DNA from: Burkholderia sp. PAMC 26561
Lineage (GTDB): Bacteria; Pseudomonadota; Gammaproteobacteria; Burkholderiales; Burkholderiaceae
Length of the DNA: 64,000 nucleotides
Direction: 5' to 3'
NCBI RefSeq assembly: GCF_001557535.2
Contig: NZ_CP014306.1
Coordinates: 2,666,001-2,730,000 of the forward strand
Below are positions 45,919 to 55,408 of the stretch, in pieces; the first letter of the stretch is position 1; each line of letters begins with the position of its first letter. The position numbers were made by a program, and so were the translations under genes. The notes under the pieces are model-generated. The model saw nothing but the letters and a program-made list of their open reading frames with translations, had not been told where the DNA came from and ran no database searches.

Positions 45919-47025
45919 ATGACCGAGACTATCGAAGAAATCCGCGTCGAACGCGCGCAGCGCATTGGTTTTATCGCGCTGAACCGGCCGAAGGCGCTCA
46001 ATGCACTTTCCACGCCGATGATCCACGCCATTCACCGCGCGCTCGAAGCCTGGCGCGACGACGACTCGGTGCATGCCGTGATCATCTACAGTCCGCATCC
46101 TCGCGCGTTTTGCGCGGGCGGCGATATCCGCTTCCTTTACCACACGGCGAAAGCGGGCGAGCACGCGGCGATTGACGAATTTTTCACCGATGAATACCGC
46201 CTGAACCACGCTATTTTCACGTATCCGAAACCGTACATTGCGTTGCTCAACGGTGTGGTGATGGGCGGCGGCATGGGCATCTCGCAGGGTGCACGGCAAA
46301 CGGGCGGCTTGCGCGTCGTGACTGAATCCACCCGGATGGCGATGCCGGAAACGCGCATCGGCCTCTTTCCGGACGTTGGCGTGAGCTGGTTTCTCGCGCG
46401 TACGCCCGGCGCGATCGGACGCTATCTCGCGGCGACGAGTGCGACCATCGATTCCGCCGATGCCCTCTACGCCAATCTCGCCGATGTCTACATGGAAGAA
46501 GACACGCTCGCCGGGCTTGTGGATACGCTCAAACACAAGAGCTTCGGATCAGGTGCGGAGGTCGTGAGGTTCATTGAAGGGGAAGGGCGTGCGGATGCGG
46601 GCAAGGCGAGCGAGCTCGAAGCGAATCGCGGGTTGATCGACAAGCATTTCGCGTCGGGCAATGGCGCGGCTTGCCTGAAGTCGCTCGCAAGCGCCACGAA
46701 CGGCGCCGAGCAGGAGTGGGCGGCGAACACGGCGGCCGAGTTGCGTGAGCGTTCGCCGCTGTCCATCGATGTATCGCTGGAGCTGATCGATCGCGCCAAA
46801 ACATCGACGATGGCCGAAACGCTGCGCCGCGACCTCGGTCTCACACGCGCAACCTTCGATCACGGCGATGTGATGGAAGGCATCCGGGCGCGCATTGTCG
46901 ATAAAGACAATCAGCCCGTCTGGAAAGTGACGCGCGTGGAAGACGTGACGCGTGAAGAAGTGCTGCAGATGTACGAAAGCCCGTGGACTGCAGCCGGTCA
47001 TCCGCTTGCCGATCTGGCGGATTAG
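45919..47025 (+). CDS. Enoyl-CoA hydratase-like protein, probable 3-hydroxyisobutyryl-CoA hydrolase
   Basis: Crotonase-fold enzyme of 368 residues, longer than simple hydratases and matching the HIBYL-CoA hydrolase (ECH_2) branch of valine breakdown. Oxyanion-hole parts: PRAFCAGGDIRFLYHTAK near residue 55 and LNGVVMGGGMGISQGARQ near 112, then AMPETRIGLFPDVGVSWFLAR near 142 with the Glu and Asp typical of this branch. The start at 45919 was chosen because the longer frame from 45709 overlaps the TetR gene. It is convergent with the next gene, stops overlapping by four bases. Closely related enoyl-CoA hydratases are the alternative. Confidence 0.88.
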   Translation: MTETIEEIRVERAQRIGFIALNRPKALNALSTPMIHAIHRALEAWRDDDSVHAVIIYSPHPRAFCAGGDIRFLYHTAKAGEHAAIDEFFTDEYRLNHAIFTYPKPYIALLNGVVMGGGMGISQGARQTGGLRVVTESTRMAMPETRIGLFPDVGVSWFLARTPGAIGRYLAATSATIDSADALYANLADVYMEEDTLAGLVDTLKHKSFGSGAEVVRFIEGEGRADAGKASELEANRGLIDKHFASGNGAACLKSLASATNGAEQEWAANTAAELRERSPLSIDVSLELIDRAKTSTMAETLRRDLGLTRATFDHGDVMEGIRARIVDKDNQPVWKVTRVEDVTREEVLQMYESPWTAAGHPLADLAD

Positions 47026-47447
47026 TCCGCGTCGCTGCCGGCTGTGAAGGCGCGCATGAAGACGAGCGCGCCCCAACCCCACATTGCATTCGATGCAAAT
47101 CCGAGCGCCAGTCGCGGCATCATGTTGCCGCTTGGCCAGATGCCGCGCAGCGGATCAAGCACGAACACGCTCGCGGCCGTCAGCACGATTCCGCCGAAGA
47201 CCAGCGCGCCGATCCACGGCGCGGTGCGATCGGGCGAGACGCGCAGGAGCCACGCCATCAGAATGCTGAAAAACCCGCTCCATAACGCCGCCACGATGAA
47301 CTCGGGAATGCCAAGCGGCAGGAAGGGAGTAGTCGAATAACCGGTGATTTCGATCACGCCGGCTGCGTGCAGGATCGCAATTGTCGATTCACGGAAGAAC
47401 AAGGCGGCGAGAAAACCCGCGACGAACGGCAGAATGACTTTTTGCAT
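47022..47447 (-). CDS. Hypothetical four-helix membrane protein
   Basis: Inner-membrane protein of 141 residues with about four hydrophobic segments: LPFVAGFLAALFF, PEFIVAALWSGFFSILMAWL, GALVFGGIVLTAASVFVL and FASNAMWGWGALVFMRAF. No family name comes to mind. Stop TAA overlaps the TAG of the convergent hydrolase gene. The reading is well supported by length and even hydrophobicity. Confidence 0.82.
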   Translation of the reverse strand: MQKVILPFVAGFLAALFFRESTIAILHAAGVIEITGYSTTPFLPLGIPEFIVAALWSGFFSILMAWLLRVSPDRTAPWIGALVFGGIVLTAASVFVLDPLRGIWPSGNMMPRLALGFASNAMWGWGALVFMRAFTAGSDAD

Positions 47448-47582
47448 TGAAAAACACCGCTTAAGACGCGAGCTGCGGCCGCGCCTGATTTTTAGAGTGG
47501 CGTCATTATAGGGTCGGGCATGCCGCGAAATGGTGCAATCGATGGCGCCTTTGCGGTGGATGCAACGGAGTCCTTGTCGTCG

Positions 47583-47834
47583 CTATTTGGCGATGGCGTC
47601 GCTCGCCGGATTGTTGTGCAGCATCCGGTCGCTGTTGGCGGGGAGAGCCGGGCGCTTGGTCGGCATGTTGTCTGGATTGTTGGGGTGTGTGGCGCCTGCA
47701 TCCGGCGACGCCGGTGGTTTGACCATAGATGCAGAGTCGGCGGGCTTGGCGGTCTGGGCCTGGGCAGTGGCCGTCAAGATTGATGCTGCAGCGAGCGCAA
47801 GGCCAAGCGAAGTTCTGATGGCGCGGGATTTCAT
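47583..47834 (-). CDS. Small exported protein (83 residues)
   Basis: A signal peptide (KSRAIRTSLGLALAAASILTATAQA) precedes a short low-complexity mature part of about 57 residues rich in Pro, Asn, Ala and Asp. No Cys or recognisable motif. It reads as one of the small secreted proteins common in Burkholderiaceae. GGAGATAAAG precedes the ATG. Confidence 0.72.
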   Translation of the reverse strand: MKSRAIRTSLGLALAAASILTATAQAQTAKPADSASMVKPPASPDAGATHPNNPDNMPTKRPALPANSDRMLHNNPASDAIAK

Positions 47835-48039
47835 CTTTATCTCCAGTGCGGCGCGCGTTTTGGTCGAGGCTTGCGGGACGCTGCCGTCTGCATTTCTGAC
47901 AGTGGAAAACGGTGAAGATTCGGTTTTCCTGATGGCCAGACACGTAGTGCCAGGGTTCTCGGTACCGTTCCAGTGGTTACGGTAAAATCACGTACTCGGC
48001 GCAAAAACCGCGCCTCACGCTTCGAATTCAGCAGTTTCC

Positions 48040-49041
48040 ATGTCTAAAGCATCAAAAATCAGCCCTCGCCGCGTAAGCGTTGCACCGATGATGGACTGGA
48101 CCGACAGGCATTGTCGTTCCCTCCATCGCATGATCTCGCGCGACACCTGGCTTTATACAGAGATAGTCACGACCGGCGCCTTGCTGCACGGCGACGTTGC
48201 GCGCCACCTTGCCTTCACGCCCGGCGAAGCACCCGTCGCGTTGCAGCTCGGCGGCAGCGAGCCGGCCGACCTCGCCCACAGCGCGAAGCTCGGCGAGCAA
48301 TGGGGCTATGACGAGATCAATCTGAATTGCGGTTGTCCGTCCGAGCGCGTCCAGCGCGGCGCGTTTGGCGCGTGCCTGATGAACGAGCCGCAACTCGTCG
48401 CCGATTGTGTGAAGGCGATGCGCGATGCCGTGTCAATTCCTGTCACGGTCAAGCATCGGATTGGCGTGGATGCCGTCGAAGACTATGGGTTCGTGCGTGA
48501 CTTCGTCGGCACGGTTGCGAATGCGGGTTGCGAGGTGTTTATCGTCCATGCGCGCAACGCGATCTTGAAGGGCTTGAGCCCGAAGGAAAATCGCGAGATC
48601 CCGCCGCTGAAGTATGAATACGCGTATCAATTGAAGCGTGATTTTCCGCATCTTGAGATCTCGATCAACGGCGGTATCAAGACGCTCGACGAAGTGGAGG
48701 AACACCTCAAACACGTCGATGGCGTGATGCTCGGCCGCGAGGCGTATCACAATCCGTACGTGCTGGCAGGCGTCGATTCACGGTTCTATGGAGCGTCGAC
48801 AGCGATTCCTTCGCGCGAAGAAATCGAGGCCGGATTGATCGAATACGCGCGTGAAGAAGTGGCGCGCGGGACCTATCTCGGCGGTATTACACGGCACGCT
48901 CTCGGGTTGTATCGCGGCATGCCGGGCGCGCGTGGCTGGCGGCGTGTGTTGTCGGACAGCCGCAGGCTTGCAACCGGCGATCTGGCCGTCTTCGATGAAG
49001 CGCGCACGCATCTACGGGAATCGGCCGAATTGATCGAATAA
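48040..49041 (+). CDS. dusA: tRNA-dihydrouridine(20/20a) synthase
   Basis: FMN enzyme that reduces uridines 20/20a in the tRNA D loop. It has 333 residues. FMN-barrel start VAPMMDWTDRHCR, the catalytic Cys in LNCGCPSERVQRG near residue 95, VKHRIGVD near 141, VHARNAILKGLSPKENR near 168 and NGGIKTLDEVEEHL near 209 are all DusA-branch features, with a helical tRNA-binding end. Fittingly, a tRNA gene follows it. Confidence 0.96.
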   Translation: MSKASKISPRRVSVAPMMDWTDRHCRSLHRMISRDTWLYTEIVTTGALLHGDVARHLAFTPGEAPVALQLGGSEPADLAHSAKLGEQWGYDEINLNCGCPSERVQRGAFGACLMNEPQLVADCVKAMRDAVSIPVTVKHRIGVDAVEDYGFVRDFVGTVANAGCEVFIVHARNAILKGLSPKENREIPPLKYEYAYQLKRDFPHLEISINGGIKTLDEVEEHLKHVDGVMLGREAYHNPYVLAGVDSRFYGASTAIPSREEIEAGLIEYAREEVARGTYLGGITRHALGLYRGMPGARGWRRVLSDSRRLATGDLAVFDEARTHLRESAELIE

Positions 49042-49046
49042 GGGAC

Positions 49047-49075
49047 TAGGCAAACCGAATCTTTGTTCGTATAAT
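49047..49075 (+). promoter_or_regulatory. Promoter of tRNA-His
   Basis: TAGGCA at 49047-49052 and TATAAT at 49070-49075 are 17 bases apart. The -10 is perfect, the -35 matches four of six. It lies 59 bases before the tRNA, just after dusA. Confidence 0.65.
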
Positions 49076-49133
49076 CTCGTTTCTCGATTCAGCAAGCCGG
49101 TTTTTGGTGCGCCAGAGAAGAAGTAAGTCAGTG

Positions 49134-49209
49134 GTGGCTGTAGCTCAGTTGGTAGAGTCCAGGATTGTGATTCCTGTTGTCGTGGGTTCGAGCCCCATCA
49201 GCCACCCCA
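49134..49209 (+). tRNA. tRNA-His, anticodon GTG
   Basis: 76 bases with encoded CCA. Acceptor GTGGCTG pairs with CAGCCAC, the D arm has GTTGGTAGAGTCC, the anticodon loop reads ATTGTGATT and the T arm GGGTTCGAGCCCC is intact. The extra 5' G that marks tRNA-His is present at 49133 opposite C73. Confidence 0.97.
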
Positions 49210-49278
49210 AAGAATTTGCTGGTAGTAGGAAGGTTTCAAAGACGGGCACTGTGAGAAATCGCAGTGCCTGTTTTCATT

Positions 49279-50727
49279 TCAGCCGCCGGTTTTCGCCTTG
49301 CGTCCGCTTACTTCCGCCCCCGCATCCCGATGCAGACTGAACAGATCGGCCACGCCGAGCAGCCCCACCGCCGCCACGATCAAGAACGCGATGCTGAAAT
49401 CCGCGGCCGTCACCGTCTGCGAACCATGGCCATGCATCCATTCGGCGAGCCTCAACGCGATCGCGCCCAACGCCACACCCACACCCATCGTCAGTTGAAA
49501 CAGCGTGCTCGATAACGCCGACGCACCGCTCATCTGCGCTTTCGGTACGTCGGCAAAACTGAGCGTGTTGAGCGCGGTGAACTGCAGCGAGCGCGACAAT
49601 CCGCTCGCGAACAACACGGCGACGACGATCCACGTCGGTGTCGCCGGTGCGATCAGGCTCATCACCGCCAGCGATATCGCCGCGATGACGCCGTTCACGA
49701 TCAGCACCGAACGAAAGCCGTAGCGCCGGACGATCGGCGTGGTGACGAGTTTCATCGATAAATTGCCGGCGAAGACAGACAATGTCAGCAGCCCGGATTC
49801 AAACGCGTTCAGCCCGAAGCCGACCTGGAACATCAGCGGCAATAGAAAAGGCACGGCGCTGATCGATACGCGAAAGAGCGAACCGCCGCCCATCGCGACC
49901 GCGAATGTCCGGATTCGCAAGGACTTGAGATTGACGACGGGCTCCGGCGTGCGCCGCAGATGCAGCCACGCGGCCACGCTCGCCAGCACGCCCGCGGTGA
50001 TCAACGCTCCCGTCAAGAACCACGGCGTGTCGTTCCGGCCAACCAGTTCCATCGCGTAGAGCAAGGTCGTGCAGGCGAGGCCGCACAGCATGAAGCCCGC
50101 GAAATCGAAGCGGCGCCCGGCCTGTTCGCGGGTGTTGTCGAGATAACGAAGCGCCAGCGCGAACCCAATGATTCCCAGCGGCAAGTTGAGGTAAAAAATC
50201 CATCGCCACGATGAATACGTCGTGATGAACCCGCCCAACGGTGGCCCGATCACCGGCGCGACAAGACCCGGCCACGTGATGATCGAGATCGCGCGCATCA
50301 GGCCGTCCTTCGGCGTCGCGCGCAACACGGCGAGCCGGCCGACCGGCACCATCATCGCGCCTCCGATGCCTTGCAGCACGCGCGCAGCGGTGAACATCGG
50401 CAAGGTGGACGTCATGCCGCACAACACCGAGGCCACCGTGAACACGGCAATCGCGCTGCCAAATATGGTGCGAAGGCCGAAGCGGTCGGCGGCCCAGCCG
50501 CTGATCGGGATAAACACGGCAAGCGTCAGCAGGTACGAGGTGATGCCAAGGCTGAGATCGACAGGATGCAGGCCGAACGATTGCGCCATCTGCGGCAGTG
50601 CCGTGGCGATGATCGTGCCGTCGAGGTTCTCCATGAAGAATGTCGCCGCGACCAGCATCACGATGACCGACGACCCACGCGGGTTCGTCCGCTGCGATGC
50701 GTCGCGGGTGAGATCGGGGGCCTGCAT
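49279..50727 (-). CDS. MFS exporter, DHA2 (14-helix) family
   Basis: Inner-membrane drug:proton antiporter of 482 residues. The DHA2 opening MENLDGTIIATALPQMAQSF is near residue 35, then GWAADRFGLRTIFGSAIAVF, motif C-like PLGGFITTYSSWRWIFYLNLPLG near 150-172 and a further series of hydrophobic helices. The start at 50727 is fixed by AGGAG ten bases before the ATG; a frame to 50778 lacks one. It is divergent from the aldo/keto reductase. Confidence 0.93.
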   Translation of the reverse strand: MQAPDLTRDASQRTNPRGSSVIVMLVAATFFMENLDGTIIATALPQMAQSFGLHPVDLSLGITSYLLTLAVFIPISGWAADRFGLRTIFGSAIAVFTVASVLCGMTSTLPMFTAARVLQGIGGAMMVPVGRLAVLRATPKDGLMRAISIITWPGLVAPVIGPPLGGFITTYSSWRWIFYLNLPLGIIGFALALRYLDNTREQAGRRFDFAGFMLCGLACTTLLYAMELVGRNDTPWFLTGALITAGVLASVAAWLHLRRTPEPVVNLKSLRIRTFAVAMGGGSLFRVSISAVPFLLPLMFQVGFGLNAFESGLLTLSVFAGNLSMKLVTTPIVRRYGFRSVLIVNGVIAAISLAVMSLIAPATPTWIVVAVLFASGLSRSLQFTALNTLSFADVPKAQMSGASALSSTLFQLTMGVGVALGAIALRLAEWMHGHGSQTVTAADFSIAFLIVAAVGLLGVADLFSLHRDAGAEVSGRKAKTGG

Positions 50728-50916
50728 CAAAGGCGTACTCCTGTGGCGGTTACGGTCTCGGCTGCTCGTGTAAGGCAATGAAAAGCTGATCGGAAGCTTG
50801 GCGCAATCCAGCGGGCAGTCACTGCAGCAAGGCCCGCGCTATGGTAGCGTCAGCGTTTGGCCGAAGGTCTCGAAACGACGGCCCGACACCTGAACATGAC
50901 CATAGGAAAGCATACG

Positions 50917-51969
50917 ATGGAGTACCGGAAACTCGGTGGAACGGATATCAATGTCAGTCTGATCGGACTGGGCACGATGACCTGGGGCGAACAGAACACG
51001 GAAGCCGAGGCGCACGCGCAAATCGATGCCGCGCTCGGCGCCGGCATCAACCTGATCGACGCCGCCGAAATGTATCCGGTGCCGCCGCGCCCTGAAACAC
51101 AGGGGCGCACGGAAGAGTACATCGGCACGTGGCTGCGTGCGCATCCTGCCCAGCGCGAGGAGATCGTGCTCGCCACGAAGATCGCCGGACCGGCGCGTCA
51201 GCCGCATAATCCGCGTCACATTCGCGGCGAAGGCAATCAGTTCGACCGGAAGAACCTGACGGAAGCCATCAATTCAAGCCTCACACGGCTGCAGACGGAC
51301 TACATCGACCTGTATCAGTTGCACTGGCCGGACCGCAGCACCATGACGTTCGGCCGCGCCAATTATCCGTGGATCGAAGATGAATATACGGTGCCCATCG
51401 AAGAGACGTTGAGCGTGCTCGGCGAGTTCGTGAGAGCGGGCAAGATCCGGCACGTAGGGGTATCGAACGAGACGCCCTGGGGTGTCGCCCAGTTCCTCAA
51501 CGCCGCCGATAAACACGGCCTGCCGCGCATCGTCAGCATTCAGAATCCGTATAGCCTGGTGAACCGCACGTTCGAAGCAGGGCTCTCGGAATTCACCCAC
51601 AAGGAAGGCGTGGGCCTGCTCGCCTATTCGCCGATGGCCTTCGGCTGGCTGTCCGGCAAATACGAAGGCGGCGCGCGTCCGGACGGCGCGCGGATCACGT
51701 TATTCGAGCGTTTCCAGCGTTACAGCAAGCCGCACGCGGTAAAGGCGGTCAGCGCCTACGTGGAACTCGCCCGGCGTCATGGCCTGAGTCCGGCGCAGCT
51801 TTCGCTCGCATTCGTGAATAGCCGGCCGTTCACGACCAGCACGCTAATCGGCGCAACCACCCTTGCGCAGTTGCACGAGAACATCGGCAGCGTGGACGTG
51901 AAATTGTCGGACGAGATCCTGGCTGAAATCGACGCCATTCACGAGCTTCAGCCTAACCCCGCGCCTTGA
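50917..51969 (+). CDS. Aldo/keto reductase, Tas-like
   Basis: NADPH-dependent oxidoreductase of 350 residues. It opens with MEYRKLGGTDINVSLIGLG; NLIDAAEMYPVPPRPETQGRTE with the catalytic Asp and Tyr is near residue 50, VLATKIAGP has the catalytic Lys near 88, and QLHWPDRST gives the active-site His near 132. The Tas-style insertion around PPRPETQGRTEEYIG is present. AGGAAAG lies before 50917, favouring it over earlier ATGs at 50857 and 50896. Physiological substrate unknown. Confidence 0.93.
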   Translation: MEYRKLGGTDINVSLIGLGTMTWGEQNTEAEAHAQIDAALGAGINLIDAAEMYPVPPRPETQGRTEEYIGTWLRAHPAQREEIVLATKIAGPARQPHNPRHIRGEGNQFDRKNLTEAINSSLTRLQTDYIDLYQLHWPDRSTMTFGRANYPWIEDEYTVPIEETLSVLGEFVRAGKIRHVGVSNETPWGVAQFLNAADKHGLPRIVSIQNPYSLVNRTFEAGLSEFTHKEGVGLLAYSPMAFGWLSGKYEGGARPDGARITLFERFQRYSKPHAVKAVSAYVELARRHGLSPAQLSLAFVNSRPFTTSTLIGATTLAQLHENIGSVDVKLSDEILAEIDAIHELQPNPAP

Positions 51970-52265
51970 TAGGTTCACCGAAAAGTGTCATGCATGGCCG
52001 TTATCCTGACGGGTAGCGGTCATCGAATGGCCACGAAAAATTACCGTTTGCGTTCGTTTTTGCAAGGTTTCAAGCGTACAGTTGTCGTCTCAAACAGTAT
52101 CGTAACCGTCTGTCATAAGCCGCGCCGGGCCTTTGGCGGCGCGCGCTTCGTTGTTCTTTGGTGACGCGCCAGTTCCCATGGCACTACACTTGCTCGAAGG
52201 ACCCGGTTGCCCGCTGTGGCGCCTCTCGTGCCTCAGCGCGCCCTACGCAAAAGGAGTCGTCGCTC
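51970..52265. other. Upstream region of transketolase
   Basis: 296 bases between the reductase and tkt. Apart from the AAAAGGAG ribosome site at the right edge I see no clear promoter, operator or small gene here. Confidence 0.5.
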
Positions 52266-54359
52266 ATGCCGCAAACCCCCTCGAACTCGTCGGATCTAGA
52301 CACACTCGCCATCAATACCATCCGCACGCTGTCCATGGATGCCGTGCAAAAGGCCAATTCGGGGCACCCCGGAACGCCTATGGCGCTTGCGCCCGTTGGT
52401 TTTCACCTGTGGCAAAACCACCTTCGCTACGACCCGACCGAGCCGCTGTGGCCCAATCGCGACCGCTTTGTCTTGTCGGTCGGTCATGCTTCCATGCTGC
52501 TTTATTCGCTGCTGCACCTGACGGGTGTCAAGGCAGTCGATCATGCTGGCAAGGCGACCGGCGACCCAGCCGTATCGCTGGATGACATCAAGCATTTCCG
52601 GCAACTGGACAGCAAGACGCCGGGCCACCCGGAATACCGCATGACCACGGGCGTCGAGACCACCACCGGTCCGCTCGGGCAAGGTCTGGGAAACAGCGTT
52701 GGCATGGCAATGGCCGCACGCTGGTACGAGGCGCATTTCAACAAGCCGGACGCGAAGATCTTCGACTATCGCGTGTACACGCTGTGTGGCGACGGCGACA
52801 TGATGGAAGGCATCTCGCACGAAGCTGCATCCATGGCCGGGCACCTGAAGTTGTCCAACCTGATCTGGATCTACGACAGCAACCGCGTGACCATTGAAGG
52901 GCATACGGACTTGGCGTATAGCGATGACGTGGAAACGCGTTTCAAGGGCTATCACTGGAACACGCTGCATGTGGACGACGCCAACGACGCCGGCGCGCTC
53001 GAAGCAGCGCTGAACCAGGCGAAGGCGAGCACTGATAAGCCGACGCTGATCGTGGTGAAGAGCATTATTGGCTGGGGCGCACCGCACAAGCAGGACACAT
53101 CGGCGGCGCATGGTGAGCCGCTGGGTGTCGAAGAAATCAAGCTCGCGAAGAAGTTCTACGGCTGGCCGGAGGATTCGAGCTTTCTCGTGCCGGACGGCGT
53201 GTACAAGCATTTCGACGAAGGCATCGGTGCACGCGGCAAAGCTGCACGTGAAGCGTGGCAAAAAAGCTTCGATGATTACTCGAAGAAATATCCCGACCTC
53301 GCGAAGGAGTTTACGCAGATCGAGGAGCACGAGCTGCCGGAAGGCTGGGACGCCGATATTCCGGTGTTCGATGCCGACGCCAAGGGCGTGGCATCGCGCG
53401 AGTCGTCGGGCAAGGTCCTGAACGCCATCGCCAAGCGGATTCCGTGGATGATCGGCGGTTCGGCGGACTTGTCGCCATCGACCAAGACCGATCTGAAGTT
53501 CGAAGGCGCGGGCAGTTTCGAGTATGACAACTACGCCGGCCGGAACCTGCACTTCGGCATTCGCGAACACGTGATGGGCGCGATCTGCAATGGCCTTGCG
53601 TTATCGAACTTGCGGCCTTATGGTTCGACCTTCCTGATTTTCAGCGACTACATGAAGCCGCCTGTCCGCCTGTCCGCGATCATGGAAGTGCCGGTGGTCT
53701 ACGTGTTCACGCACGATTCCATTGGCGTGGGCGAGGATGGTCCGACGCACCAGCCGATCGAACAGCTGGCTTCGTTGCGTGGCGTGCCGGGATTGAGCAC
53801 CTTCCGTCCGGGCGATGCCAACGAAGTCGGCGAAGCGTGGCGCTTTGCGTTGAACCAACCGCAGACGCCGGCTTGTATCGTGGTATCGCGTCAGCCCATG
53901 CCGACGTTCGACCGTACGAAATACGCATCGGCGAAGGGCGTGCACAAGGGCGCCTACATTCTCGCCGATGCCGAAAACGGCAAGAAGCCCGAAGTCATCC
54001 TGATGGGGACGGGCACGGAAGTGGGCGTGTGTATCGAGACATATGAAAAGCTCAAGGCGGAAGGAATCGCCGCGCGCGTTGTCTCCATGCCGTCATGGGA
54101 TGTATTCGAGAAACAGGACAGCGACTACAAGGATTCCGTCCTGCCGCCGGACGTCGATGCCCGGGTGTGCGTGGAACAGGCCGGTTCGCTCGGCTGGGAT
54201 CGTTATGTCGGCCGTCTCGGCTCCGAGATCGTCATGCATACATTCGGAGCATCAGCGCCGCTTGCCGACTTGAAGAAAAAGTTCGGCTTCACGCCGGAGC
54301 ACGTCTACGGCGAAGCCAAGAAGCAGATCGAACGCGTCAAAACCAGCCATAAGGAGTAA
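52266..54359 (+). CDS. tkt: Transketolase
   Basis: Thiamine-diphosphate enzyme of the pentose phosphate and Calvin routes, 697 residues. ThDP-binding GDGDMMEGISHEAASMAG near residue 176 continues to the NRVTI region; GHPGTPMALAP with a substrate/phosphate His lies near 32, the HKQDTSAAHGEPLG stretch near 280, and the C-terminal transketolase domain starts near 390 (IAKRIPWMIGGSADLSPS). The start at 52266 follows AGGAG; a longer frame at 52158 begins within upstream sequence and lacks family similarity. Complete. It is followed six bases later by gnd. Confidence 0.97.
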   Translation: MPQTPSNSSDLDTLAINTIRTLSMDAVQKANSGHPGTPMALAPVGFHLWQNHLRYDPTEPLWPNRDRFVLSVGHASMLLYSLLHLTGVKAVDHAGKATGDPAVSLDDIKHFRQLDSKTPGHPEYRMTTGVETTTGPLGQGLGNSVGMAMAARWYEAHFNKPDAKIFDYRVYTLCGDGDMMEGISHEAASMAGHLKLSNLIWIYDSNRVTIEGHTDLAYSDDVETRFKGYHWNTLHVDDANDAGALEAALNQAKASTDKPTLIVVKSIIGWGAPHKQDTSAAHGEPLGVEEIKLAKKFYGWPEDSSFLVPDGVYKHFDEGIGARGKAAREAWQKSFDDYSKKYPDLAKEFTQIEEHELPEGWDADIPVFDADAKGVASRESSGKVLNAIAKRIPWMIGGSADLSPSTKTDLKFEGAGSFEYDNYAGRNLHFGIREHVMGAICNGLALSNLRPYGSTFLIFSDYMKPPVRLSAIMEVPVVYVFTHDSIGVGEDGPTHQPIEQLASLRGVPGLSTFRPGDANEVGEAWRFALNQPQTPACIVVSRQPMPTFDRTKYASAKGVHKGAYILADAENGKKPEVILMGTGTEVGVCIETYEKLKAEGIAARVVSMPSWDVFEKQDSDYKDSVLPPDVDARVCVEQAGSLGWDRYVGRLGSEIVMHTFGASAPLADLKKKFGFTPEHVYGEAKKQIERVKTSHKE

Positions 54360-54365
54360 GCCGTC

Positions 54366-55352
54366 ATGCAGATAGGAATCGTTGGACTCGGCAGGATGGG
54401 CGCAAACATCGCACGCCGTCTCATGCGCGGCAAGCAAACATGCGTGGTGTACGACCACAACCCGGACGCGACTCAAGCCGTGGTTGCCGACGGCGCGACA
54501 GGATCAAGCGACCTCGGCGACCTGGTGAAGAAGCTCGAAGCGCCGCGAACCGTCTGGCTGATGTTGCCGGCGGGCAAGATCACCGAAGATTCCATGAACG
54601 ATCTCTACGAGATCCTGGAAGCGGGTGACACGATCATCGACGGCGGCAACAGCTTCTACAAGGACGACATCATCCACGCGGCGAAGCTCAAGCAGAAGGG
54701 CATTCATTTCGTCGATGTCGGTACGTCCGGCGGCGTCTGGGGCTTGGAACGCGGCTATTGCATGATGATCGGCGGCGAGCAGGATGTGGTGCAGCGGCTC
54801 GATCCCATCTTCTCCGTGCTGGCTCCGGGACGCGGCGACATTCCTGAGACGCCCAATCGCGAAGGTCGCGATGCACGCGTCGAAAATGGCTATATGCATG
54901 TCGGGCCGGTCGGTTCGGGGCACTTCGTGAAGATGGTGCATAACGGTATCGAATACGGCTTGATGCAGGCGTATGCGGAAGGGTTCGATATCCTGAAGCA
55001 CAAGTCATCGACTGATTTGCCCGAGGCGCAGCGCTATGATCTCGATCTCGCCGATGTCGCCGAAGTCTGGCGGCGCGGCAGCGTGGTGTCGTCATGGCTG
55101 CTCGATCTGACGGCGGGCGCGCTGGCGGGCAACGGAACGCTCGACAAATACTCGGCTGAAGTTGCCGATAGCGGTGAAGGCCGCTGGACCATCGAGGCGG
55201 CGATCGAGGAAGCAGTGCCGGCGCAGGTGTTGTCAGCGGCGCTTTACTCGCGCTTCCGTTCTCGCGACGGCAATTCGTTCGCCGACAGGATGTTGTCGGC
55301 AATGCGCTTTGGGTTCGGCGGTCACAAGGAGTTCACGCCGGGTTTGAAGTGA
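54366..55352 (+). CDS. gnd: 6-phosphogluconate dehydrogenase, short form
   Basis: Oxidatively decarboxylates 6-phosphogluconate to ribulose-5-phosphate. It has 328 residues, so it belongs to the short (YqeC/GndA-like) branch, not the roughly 470-residue E. coli type. The Rossmann motif [16 protein letters not shown] is at residues 6-21, then [10 protein letters not shown] near 97, [21 protein letters not shown] near 117 (substrate loop) and [19 protein letters not shown] near 180 with the catalytic Lys. It is six bases after tkt, so ribulose-5-phosphate production and the transketolase step are made together. Confidence 0.94.
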   Translation: MQIGIVGLGRMGANIARRLMRGKQTCVVYDHNPDATQAVVADGATGSSDLGDLVKKLEAPRTVWLMLPAGKITEDSMNDLYEILEAGDTIIDGGNSFYKDDIIHAAKLKQKGIHFVDVGTSGGVWGLERGYCMMIGGEQDVVQRLDPIFSVLAPGRGDIPETPNREGRDARVENGYMHVGPVGSGHFVKMVHNGIEYGLMQAYAEGFDILKHKSSTDLPEAQRYDLDLADVAEVWRRGSVVSSWLLDLTAGALAGNGTLDKYSAEVADSGEGRWTIEAAIEEAVPAQVLSAALYSRFRSRDGNSFADRMLSAMRFGFGGHKEFTPGLK

Positions 55353-55371
55353 GCGTGTGACTGGCAGTTGG

Positions 55372-55407
55372 AAAGCCGCTCGAGCGCCAGGCTGAGCGGC
55401 TTTTTTT
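55372..55407 (+). terminator. Terminator after gnd
   Basis: AAAGCCGCTC at 55372-55381 pairs with GAGCGGCTTT at 55394-55403 around a 12-base loop, followed by a T run. It ends the tkt-gnd operon and lies against the stop of the convergent exporter gene. Confidence 0.88.
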
Positions 55408-55408
55408 A

